Positions 1-5,519 of a DNA stretch of 5,519 bases are shown piece by piece. This stretch comes from Spirochaetaceae bacterium (GTDB lineage Bacteria > Spirochaetota > Spirochaetia > SZUA-6 > Fen-1364): positions 1 through 5,519 of the forward strand of contig PLNO01000171.1 of NCBI GenBank assembly GCA_003141795.1, given 5' to 3'. The notes beneath the pieces are model-generated. The model was not told the origin of the DNA and ran no database searches. It was given only the letters and a program-made list of their open reading frames with translations. Positions within the stretch are counted from its first letter, which is position 1, and the number at the start of each line of letters is the position of its first letter. The position numbers and the translations under genes are program-made.

Positions 1-558
1 CGCGCGTGGCCGGTGATCAAGGAAATTTTCTACGACAACTTCGGTACGGCGAAGCCCAACACGGCGCACCTCGCGTTGGCGCGGCTAGAGGCGGCGGGGC
101 GGCTCAAAGTCCTCATCACGCAGAACATCGACAACCTCCACTACATCGCCGGCAGCAGGAACATCGCCGAGTTCCACGGCAATTCCCGCAAGCTCCTCTG
201 CCTCTCCTGCGGCGTGAAGGTCGACGCCCGGCCCGAGCTGCTGCTAACCCTCCCGCCCCGGTGCCCGTGCGGAGGGACGTACAAGCCCGACTTCATCTTC
301 TTCGGTGAGGGGATCCCCCGGGACGCCTACGCGCTCTCTGAAGAGGCCGCGGGGAGGAGCGACGTGATGCTCGTCGTCGGCTCGACGGGCGAGGTATACC
401 CCGCTGCATCGGTGCCGCGGTTGGCCAAGGAGGCCGGCGCCGTCATCATCGAGGTGAACCCCGGCATCTCCGCGTTCACCGATTCGATCACCGACATCCA
501 CATCCCGCTCCCAGCGGGAGAAGCTTTCCGTCTGCTGGAAAAGGAGATTCTCTTATGA
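1..558 (+). CDS. Sir2-family NAD-dependent protein deacylase (sirtuin), 5'-truncated
   Basis: Sirtuins remove acyl groups from protein lysines, consuming NAD+ and releasing nicotinamide and O-acyl-ADP-ribose; this one should be cytoplasmic. The frame is open from the left edge, so the true start and the N-terminal GAG-type NAD loop lie outside; about 185 codons of a family that is usually near 250 residues are seen. Visible signatures in order are the NAD/ribose motif TQNIDNLH (codons at about 115-141), the catalytic histidine in FHGN (His codon 175-177), a zinc site made of CLSC (199-210) and CPC (262-270), the KPDFIFFGE segment (about 283-309), the VVGST motif that contacts the NAD ribose, and IEVNP near the C-terminus. 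The second cysteine pair is C-x-C instead of the common C-x2-C. A GTG at 13 is in frame, but it lies inside the conserved fold and is not the start. The stop overlaps the next start by 4 bases (ATGA), implying coupled translation with the threonine aldolase. Family assignment is firm; acyl preference and targets cannot be told. Confidence 0.95.
   Translation, partial: RAWPVIKEIFYDNFGTAKPNTAHLALARLEAAGRLKVLITQNIDNLHYIAGSRNIAEFHGNSRKLLCLSCGVKVDARPELLLTLPPRCPCGGTYKPDFIFFGEGIPRDAYALSEEAAGRSDVMLVVGSTGEVYPAASVPRLAKEAGAVIIEVNPGISAFTDSITDIHIPLPAGEAFRLLEKEILL
541..546 (+). promoter_or_regulatory. Ribosome binding site of the threonine aldolase gene
   Basis: AAGGAG lies 8 bases before the ATG at 555 and inside the last codons of the sirtuin gene. 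It fixes the aldolase start and, with the ATGA overlap, supports co-translation of the two genes. Confidence 0.8.
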
Positions 559-1583
559 AGACCTATGACCTCCGAAGCGATACGGTGACCCGCCCGTCGG
601 CGGGGATGCGAAAGGCGATGGCCGACGCCGAGGTGGGGGACGACGTCTACGGTGAAGACCCCACGATCAACAGGCTGCAGGACATGGCGGCAGAGATCAC
701 GGGGAAGGAGGCAGCCCTGTTCGTATCCACTGGTTCTATGGGCAACCTCATCCCGATATTTCTCAATTGCGGCAGGGGCAACGAGCTCCTCATCGAATCC
801 GGCGGCCACAGCGTCCAGCACGAGCTCGCCGGGGTGTCGGCCGTCGCGGGGAGCCTCCCCATCATGATCCCCGCTCCCCACGGGCATCTGACTCCCGCGC
901 TGATGGAGCCGTGGATCCAGCCCGACATCTACTACTGCGCCCATACACGCATGATCGTCGTGGAGAACACTCATAACGTCGCCGGCGGCACCGTCTATCC
1001 CCAGGCCCTCCTGCAGGAGATCGGCGCCTTTGCACGGAAGAAGAGCCTGTCCCTTCACATGGACGGAGCACGGCTCTTCAACGCCGTCGTGGCAAGCGGA
1101 GCTCCCGCCCACACGGTCTGCGCGGAAACGAATACCGTGACGTTCTGTCTGTCCAAGGGGCTGGGCGCGCCGGTGGGCGCAATGCTCTGCGGCACCGCCG
1201 ACTTCATTGCCGAATCCCGACGGGTGCGCAAGATGCTGGGAGGCGGGATGCGCCAGGCGGGGATCATCGCGGCAGCGGGAGTCTACGCGCTGACGCACAA
1301 CATCGATCGGCTTGCCGAGGACCACGAGAACGCGAAAACGCTGGCGAAGGCGCTGGCGGAAACCTCGTGGGCGAAGATCGATCCCGCGGAGGTGACGACG
1401 AACATCCTCTACTTCCGCACGCCCGGCCGCGATCCAGCGAAGGTCGTGCAGGCATTGGGCGGACTCGGCGTCCTGTCCGGCGCCTCAGACCCGGATCAGA
1501 TCAGGTTCGTTACGCACCTCGACGTTTCGCGGAAGGATACGGAGGAGATCGCGCGGATCATCAGGTCCGCCCGTCTCCCGTAA
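555..1583 (+). CDS. ltaE: Low-specificity L-threonine aldolase (PLP-dependent)
   Basis: This cytoplasmic fold-type I PLP enzyme cleaves L-threonine or L-allo-threonine to glycine and acetaldehyde, and can work in reverse. The 342-residue product has the usual family length. The N-terminus carries the hallmark DLRSDTVTRP (residues 5-14), then GDDVYGEDPT (28-37) and the cofactor phosphate loop around STGSMGNL (58-65). His85 corresponds to the ring-stacking histidine, ENTHN is at 137-141, and Asp170 with Arg173 in HMDGARLFNA fits the PLP-nitrogen contact. Lys201 in CLSKGLGAPVGAM is the expected Schiff-base lysine. GGGMRQAG (229-236) and RFVTHLD (317-323) complete the set, with Arg317 a likely substrate-carboxylate contact. 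All key residues are present, so it should be active. The ATG at 555 is supported by AAGGAG upstream and by alignment of the conserved N-terminus. It is the downstream partner of the sirtuin gene and converges on the PAP2 gene 15 bases away. The fine stereospecificity (L versus L-allo) is not determined. Confidence 0.95.
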   Translation: MKTYDLRSDTVTRPSAGMRKAMADAEVGDDVYGEDPTINRLQDMAAEITGKEAALFVSTGSMGNLIPIFLNCGRGNELLIESGGHSVQHELAGVSAVAGSLPIMIPAPHGHLTPALMEPWIQPDIYYCAHTRMIVVENTHNVAGGTVYPQALLQEIGAFARKKSLSLHMDGARLFNAVVASGAPAHTVCAETNTVTFCLSKGLGAPVGAMLCGTADFIAESRRVRKMLGGGMRQAGIIAAAGVYALTHNIDRLAEDHENAKTLAKALAETSWAKIDPAEVTTNILYFRTPGRDPAKVVQALGGLGVLSGASDPDQIRFVTHLDVSRKDTEEIARIIRSARLP

Positions 1584-1598
1584 CGGAGATCTTCGGCG
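1584..1598. other. Convergent intergenic gap without a clear terminator
   Basis: Only 15 bases separate the stops of the threonine aldolase and PAP2 genes. A short inverted repeat (TCTCC at 1574-1578 and GGAGA at 1585-1589, 6-base loop) spans the aldolase stop, but no T-run follows on either strand. Transcripts of the two groups probably overlap or end by a factor-dependent route. Confidence 0.4.
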
Positions 1599-2153
1599 CT
1601 ATATCCAGGATGTGAGAAGCGGGACGAACGCCATGAGGAGCGCGGTCAGCGCAACCCCCAGCACGATCCCGCCCAGGACGTCCAGCACGTAGTGGATCCC
1701 GATCGCGATGCGTGAAACGACCATGAACGGGCTCCACACGAGGATGGCGATGAACACGGGCAGCGGTCCGAGGGCACCGGCGACGATGCAGAGCATGATC
1801 GCGCGCGCCGCGTGACCCGAGGGGAACGAATACGGATCGGTTTTTCGATAGATCCCGCCCGAGGTCCCGGGCGGCCGCTTGCGACGGATGATCCATTTGA
1901 CCCCGATGACGACGACCTCCGCGAGGGCGAGCCCCGCGAGTGCCACCACGGCGCGCGCCTTCCATTCGGCGTCCCCGAGGAGCCACGCCAGCACCGTGAG
2001 GCCCGCCCAGATGTAGCTGTCCCCCGAATGGGCGAGGACGAGCGCGATCACCTGGGCGGGGCCTCGACCGGCCGGCAACGTCAGAGGACGGGTGAGCACC
2101 TCGTCGACGGATTGGAGCCTGTCCCGGAGGCGCACCGTTTCTGCCCGCCGCAC
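1599..2153 (-). CDS. PAP2-family membrane phosphatase
   Basis: This is a small integral-membrane phosphatase of the type 2 phosphatidic acid phosphatase superfamily, whose members dephosphorylate lipid phosphates or undecaprenyl pyrophosphate. From the GTG at 2153 the product is 184 residues. All three catalytic signatures are intact: K-x6-RP (Lys86 to Pro94), PSGH (111-114) and SR-x5-H-x3-D (Ser147, Arg148, His154, Asp158). Hydrophobic stretches at about 32-60, 69-88, 119-145 and 155-182 suggest several membrane helices with the active site at a membrane face. The frame stays open upstream to 2336, but that part is arginine/serine-rich, lies antisense-free but out of frame within the end of fucI, and looks non-coding; the GTG at 2153, 10 bases after the fucI stop and 7 bases after AGGAC, is the best start, with a GTG at 2135 as alternative. 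It is last in the minus-strand operon. The natural substrate is unknown; no link to fucose metabolism is evident beyond position. Confidence 0.9.
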   Translation of the reverse strand: MRRAETVRLRDRLQSVDEVLTRPLTLPAGRGPAQVIALVLAHSGDSYIWAGLTVLAWLLGDAEWKARAVVALAGLALAEVVVIGVKWIIRRKRPPGTSGGIYRKTDPYSFPSGHAARAIMLCIVAGALGPLPVFIAILVWSPFMVVSRIAIGIHYVLDVLGGIVLGVALTALLMAFVPLLTSWI

Positions 2154-2160
2154 CCGCCCT

Positions 2161-2165
2161 GTCCT
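2161..2165 (-). promoter_or_regulatory. Probable weak ribosome binding site of the PAP2 gene
   Basis: AGGAC on the minus strand overlaps the fucI stop codon (TAG, 2166-2164) and lies 7 bases before the GTG at 2153. It is a partial match to the consensus, but its spacing favours this start over the long upstream extension of the same frame. Confidence 0.45.
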
Positions 2166-3981
2166 ACCTGCCGTAGAGGGGGCCGAGTGCGGTGCAGGCG
2201 CGATAATCCGCGCCCTCCGACTCCGCATCGCCGAAGCTGGACCAGTACTTGGGCCGGAAGACCTTCTCCGCCGGCACATTGTGCATGGCCACGGGAATGC
2301 GGAGGATCGACGCGAGTGCGATGAGATCCGCCCCAATGTGCCCGTAGCTGATGGCCCCGTGATTGGCGCCCCAGGTGTTCATGACGGAGTACACGTCGCG
2401 GAACGCGCCGCTTCCCGTAATGCGCGGCGCGAACCATGTCGTCGGCCACGCGGGGTCGGTGCGATCGATCAGCGTACGGCCCACGTCGGCGGGGACGCTC
2501 ACCGTCTGGCCCTCGGCGATCTGGAGCACGGGGCCCAGGCCGGCCACCAAGTTGACGCGCGACATCGTGACGGGCATGCCGCCGAGGGTTTCGAACTCGC
2601 TGGAGAATCCGCCGCCCCGGAAATAGCCGACGCTGGCGGAGGAGAAACGGGTCGCCTCGAGGCACGCACCGGCTTCCGGAGCGGTGATGTCCCAGTACTG
2701 CTTCATCACGGGCACGCCGCCTCTGGACTGGCGGCCCGTTCCATCAAGGCAGGTAGAGCCAGAGTTGATGAGATGGATGATCCCGCCCGCCGCCGGACCG
2801 GTGAGCGCATTGCCGGTGACCCTCTTCACCGACTCCGAGCTCCAGAAGGTGCGCACGTCGGAAAAGATCTGAGCGGTGCCGGTGAGCTCGTGCCCGAAAA
2901 GCATTGCGATGCCGTTGAGGAAATCGTTCTCCGTTGCGCAGACGAACGCTTCCCGTATCCCGTTCCAGTCGAAGGAGGTGTTGAGCAGCGTCTCCATGAA
3001 GTCGCCGTTGGGGAAGTGGTCCGTCCACTGGCGCTGGCCCTGGAAGCCGGAGGCTGCCGCATTGTGGCCCATCGCTTCCTCCTCGAACCCCAGCTCCGCG
3101 AGGCGCGGGTTTCCTACCATGAGGTCGCGGCCGATCATCGCCATCTTCACCACGAACTCCCAGTCCGCGTCCTTCTGCGAGCGGGAGCGCTGCGAGGCGG
3201 CCGGGTTGCGGTCGAGGCCCTCGGCGCAGTTCTGTTTCACCCAGTCGAGGGCTTTCGTGAGCTCGACCGGATCGTAGATCTTCTCGTCCATGCGGCGGGT
3301 GAACTCCGACATGTCCACCATCTCGTAGCGCATGCCGAGCCATGATTCGAGAAACCGCGGATCAACGATGGATCCGGCGATCCCCATCGCCATGCCTCCC
3401 ATGCCGAGATAGGACTTCCCGCGCATCCGCGCCGCCGCCAGGCCGGCAGTTGCGAACTGGAGGAGCTTTTCCTTCACGTCGGCCGGGATCTTCGTGTCCC
3501 CGGCATCCTGCACGTCGCGACCGTAAATGCCGAACGCGGGCAGACCCTTCTGGGCGTGCGCCGCGAGGACCGAGGCGAGATAGACCGCACCCGGACGCTC
3601 CGTCCCGTTGAATCCCCAGACCGCCTTGGGGACCAGAGGATCCATGTCCATGGTTTCCGCGCCGTAGCACCAGCACGGCGTGACGGTGATGGAAACGCCC
3701 ACCCCTTCGCGCGCGAACTTCTCCGCGGTGCGCGCGGATTCGGCGACCCCGCCGATGCACGTGTCGGCTATGACGCATTCCACGGGCAGGCCGCAGGGAT
3801 GACGCAGGCTCTTCGTGAGCAGATCCGCCACGGCACGCGCCATGGCCATTGTCTGGCCCTCCAGAGACTCCCTGATGCCCCTGCGACGCCCGTCGATGGC
3901 AGGGCGGATCCCGATCTTCGGGAGGCTTCCCTGAAGCCGGTTCACCGGCGCAAGGGTTTTCATTCCTTTAACGTTCCCCAT
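2164..3981 (-). CDS. fucI: L-fucose isomerase
   Basis: This cytoplasmic Mn2+-dependent aldose-ketose isomerase converts L-fucose to L-fuculose; family members also take D-arabinose. The 605-residue product is close to the 591 residues of E. coli FucI and resembles it along the whole length. Clear blocks are [15 protein letters not shown] (19-33), [12 protein letters not shown] (99-110), [16 protein letters not shown] (122-137), KSYLGMGG (189-196), [10 protein letters not shown] (312-321), [17 protein letters not shown] (475-491) and the C-terminal [14 protein letters not shown] (592-605). Metal and catalytic residues are kept: Glu351 in ATENDFLNG, Asp375 in FSDVRTFW and His541 in WGANHG, matching E. 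coli Glu337, Asp361 and His528. The ATG at 3981 is chosen because AAGGAGG sits 6 bases upstream; this gives about 14 extra N-terminal residues relative to E. coli. An in-frame ATG at 3963 lacks good spacing. It follows the dehydrogenase gene by 28 bases and precedes the PAP2 gene by 10. Which sugar is physiological is uncertain, since no fuculokinase or aldolase gene is visible. Confidence 0.97.
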   Translation of the reverse strand: MGNVKGMKTLAPVNRLQGSLPKIGIRPAIDGRRRGIRESLEGQTMAMARAVADLLTKSLRHPCGLPVECVIADTCIGGVAESARTAEKFAREGVGVSITVTPCWCYGAETMDMDPLVPKAVWGFNGTERPGAVYLASVLAAHAQKGLPAFGIYGRDVQDAGDTKIPADVKEKLLQFATAGLAAARMRGKSYLGMGGMAMGIAGSIVDPRFLESWLGMRYEMVDMSEFTRRMDEKIYDPVELTKALDWVKQNCAEGLDRNPAASQRSRSQKDADWEFVVKMAMIGRDLMVGNPRLAELGFEEEAMGHNAAASGFQGQRQWTDHFPNGDFMETLLNTSFDWNGIREAFVCATENDFLNGIAMLFGHELTGTAQIFSDVRTFWSSESVKRVTGNALTGPAAGGIIHLINSGSTCLDGTGRQSRGGVPVMKQYWDITAPEAGACLEATRFSSASVGYFRGGGFSSEFETLGGMPVTMSRVNLVAGLGPVLQIAEGQTVSVPADVGRTLIDRTDPAWPTTWFAPRITGSGAFRDVYSVMNTWGANHGAISYGHIGADLIALASILRIPVAMHNVPAEKVFRPKYWSSFGDAESEGADYRACTALGPLYGR

Positions 3982-3987
3982 GGCGCT

Positions 3988-3994
3988 CCTCCTT
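3988..3994 (-). promoter_or_regulatory. Ribosome binding site of fucI
   Basis: A strong AAGGAGG on the minus strand lies 6 bases before the ATG at 3981, in the 28-base gap after the dehydrogenase stop. It decides the fucI start over the internal ATG at 3963. No room for a separate terminator-promoter pair is apparent in this gap. Confidence 0.85.
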
Positions 3995-4009
3995 GAAGCG
4001 ATTTCAATG

Positions 4010-5519
4010 TTATACGAAGTGCTTGCTCGCCAGGAACGCCTTTTCGGCTTCCCGGGTCCAGTACTGCCCGTCCAGAAGCAGCGGAGTGATGTCCGGCAGC
4101 TCGTGGGCGAGCTCGCGAATCGTCCGCAGCCCGATGCCGTGCGCGAACGGGAAGATGACGACCTTGCCGGTGAACGTGTTGTCCATGAGCGCTTTCATGC
4201 CCTTGCTGGCCGCGCCCATGTCGCCGATGGCGGCGAGCGAATAAAACGTGGACAGGCGTCCCGACTGGGTGAGTGCGAGGGTGTCGCGCATTGCGCGCAA
4301 CGGGGATCCCGACGATCCGATCACGCGCATGTGGTTGCGCACGATCGCCCCGATGGGAAGGTCCGTGATGGTCCCCACCTTGACGCCGGCGAAGATGTTG
4401 AGCACCCCCTTCGGCGCCAGGTAGTGCGCCGCCTGGGTGATGATCGCGGACACCGGGACGAGCACGACGACGTCGTTGAACCCGCCGGGATATTTCGAGG
4501 TGAGGAACGTGTCCAGCTCCTCCGCGGGGAGGTCCTTGGGGTTCTCGAAGGTGAGGTTCACCTTCCGCTTGCTCGCGCCGCCGAGGAGCCCCAGGAGATG
4601 CTTCAGCCCGGCCAGACGCTCGTCGGAGAGGTCCGTGACGAGAATGTCCGTCGGGCCCTGCTCGTCCATGACGGCCTTGATGACGTGCATCTGGCCCATG
4701 GGGCCCGCACCGCCGACGAACCACGCGCGGCCGCCGGGGACGAGTGACTCACGGTTGTTCGCCGTGTAGCTCGCCGCAACCCTGCCGTCCGTCGAGCCGA
4801 CGAGCTCGGTCTTGCGGTAGTGGACCTTGCCCACATCGACAGGGAGCTCGACGTCGGGCTCCGCGGTATGCACGCCGAACACGCCGTCCGCCTCGATCCA
4901 CGCGCCGAGCTTGCCGAAGCTGTCGCGGTCAGGGGTCCCCGCGCAGATGATGTCCGTCGGTCCTCCGAGCTGGCCGTCGCCGGGCTTCCGGCCCGACACG
5001 AGCGTGGCACCCATCTTCTTCGCGAGCTCCTCAACGGCGCGCAGGTTCTCGGGGGTGAGCCCCTCGTGCGATACGGTGGCAGAGCGGGATGCTTCGAGCC
5101 CATCCAGATGGAGAGCGATCTGCCCCTGCGGGAACCCCGCGACGTGCAGATGACCTTTGTCTCGGAGCTTCGTGCGCGCGGGGATCTGGTAGGAGGCGAT
5201 CACGCACGTCCACGGCTCAACGAGTGCCGCCTCGGCAAAACCGGTCTTCTCCTCGACGGGAAGAAGGTAGCAGCCCTCGTCCCCTTCGAGGATCTCGGTC
5301 CCGATGACCACGAACTGGGAGAGCCCGCCGGGGATGGCGTACCCGAACGCAGTGCCCTTCCCTTTATAGAAGATATCGGCCTGGATGATGTAGCGGCTGC
5401 CCAGCTTGAATTTCCCTTTCCATTTATCGCCCACTCCGACGATGGTCATGGCCACCTCGTGGCCGGGAACGGTCGGGTTCTTCGCGAGGTCGCGGCCTTC
5501 GATACGCGGATGCGTGCTC
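4010..5519 (-). CDS. Zinc-type medium-chain dehydrogenase, enlarged, N-terminally truncated by window edge
   Basis: This is an oxidoreductase of the medium-chain (alcohol/sorbitol dehydrogenase) superfamily, probably cytoplasmic and acting on a sugar, sugar alcohol or aldehyde. The frame is open to the right edge; 502 residues are seen, already well above the ~350 typical of the family, and the first zinc-cysteine region is outside. Visible are PTVPGHEV (GHE zinc ligand/active-site motif, about 5453-5479), a G-rich [13 protein letters not shown] block (about 5303-5341) and LVEPWTCV (about 5198-5221), whose Glu matches the EP motif of sorbitol-dehydrogenase-like enzymes. The four-cysteine structural zinc lobe is absent. 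A first Rossmann-like unit follows (about 4865-5155) with a degenerate GFPQGQ loop, then a second with intact GAGPMG (4694-4711) and an acidic residue after the second strand (LVTDLSDER), which suggests NAD(H). The end carries the usual dehydrogenase [11 protein letters not shown] block (about 4280-4318). The GTG at 5455 is internal and not the start. It is first of the visible operon with fucI. The substrate is unknown; a SorE-like sugar-phosphate reductase or a lactaldehyde-type role are both possible. Confidence 0.85.
   Translation of the reverse strand, partial: STHPRIEGRDLAKNPTVPGHEVAMTIVGVGDKWKGKFKLGSRYIIQADIFYKGKGTAFGYAIPGGLSQFVVIGTEILEGDEGCYLLPVEEKTGFAEAALVEPWTCVIASYQIPARTKLRDKGHLHVAGFPQGQIALHLDGLEASRSATVSHEGLTPENLRAVEELAKKMGATLVSGRKPGDGQLGGPTDIICAGTPDRDSFGKLGAWIEADGVFGVHTAEPDVELPVDVGKVHYRKTELVGSTDGRVAASYTANNRESLVPGGRAWFVGGAGPMGQMHVIKAVMDEQGPTDILVTDLSDERLAGLKHLLGLLGGASKRKVNLTFENPKDLPAEELDTFLTSKYPGGFNDVVVLVPVSAIITQAAHYLAPKGVLNIFAGVKVGTITDLPIGAIVRNHMRVIGSSGSPLRAMRDTLALTQSGRLSTFYSLAAIGDMGAASKGMKALMDNTFTGKVVIFPFAHGIGLRTIRELAHELPDITPLLLDGQYWTREAEKAFLASKHFV

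Noticed and set aside
327..1325. Long minus-strand open frame (332 codons) opposite the sirtuin and threonine aldolase genes
   Set aside because: Composition is typical of an antisense shadow and the plus-strand genes carry complete family signatures; no ribosome site or domain supports it.
1574..1589. Possible bidirectional terminator hairpin at the convergent junction
   Set aside because: The stem is only 5 base pairs and no T-run follows on either strand, so it cannot be supported as an intrinsic terminator.
2154..2336. N-terminal extension of the PAP2 frame from an upstream ATG at 2336
   Set aside because: This part overlaps the conserved C-terminus of fucI in another frame and is low-complexity Arg/Ser-rich; the GTG at 2153 gives a normal-sized PAP2 protein.
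2092..3345. Long plus-strand open frame (417 codons) antisense to fucI
   Set aside because: It is rich in Arg, Ala, His and Glu with no recognisable domain, and lies opposite a fully conserved fucI. High-GC genes commonly leave such open antisense frames.
3980..4747. Plus-strand open frame (255 codons) opposite the dehydrogenase gene
   Set aside because: No family motif is visible and it is exactly antisense to conserved dehydrogenase coding sequence.

Overview
The window is GC-rich bacterial DNA (roughly 60-65% G+C by eye, with G/C favoured at third codon positions). It is packed with genes and shows no mobile element, RNA gene or CRISPR array. The phylum cannot be fixed from the sequence. 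Recognised families (sirtuin, threonine aldolase, L-fucose isomerase, PAP2 phosphatase, zinc-type dehydrogenase) and clear Shine-Dalgarno sites point to a bacterium with sugar and amino-acid catabolism.

Layout: two gene groups converge near position 1590. On the + strand, the 3' part of a Sir2-type NAD-dependent deacylase gene (1-558, cut by the left edge) overlaps by 4 bases (ATGA) a complete low-specificity L-threonine aldolase gene (555-1583). On the - strand, read from right to left, are a long zinc-type medium-chain dehydrogenase gene (5519-4010, cut by the right edge), a complete L-fucose isomerase gene, fucI (3981-2164), and a small PAP2-family membrane phosphatase gene (2153-1599). 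Gaps in the minus-strand group are 28 and 10 bases, so it reads as one operon. The gap between the convergent groups is only 15 bases and holds no convincing terminator. No stretch over 300 bases lacks a gene.

Function: fucI and the dehydrogenase probably belong to one catabolic route for L-fucose, D-arabinose or a related sugar. The usual partners, fuculokinase and fuculose-phosphate aldolase, are not in view. The PAP2 gene seems to ride at the end of this operon without an obvious metabolic link. The sirtuin and threonine aldolase are translationally coupled, but their functional link is unknown.

The most unusual item is the dehydrogenase. At 502 or more residues it is far longer than a normal ~350-residue member, and it appears to carry two successive Rossmann-like nucleotide-binding units, only the second with an intact GxGxxG loop. 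I see no evidence of a wholly new defence or mobile system here.
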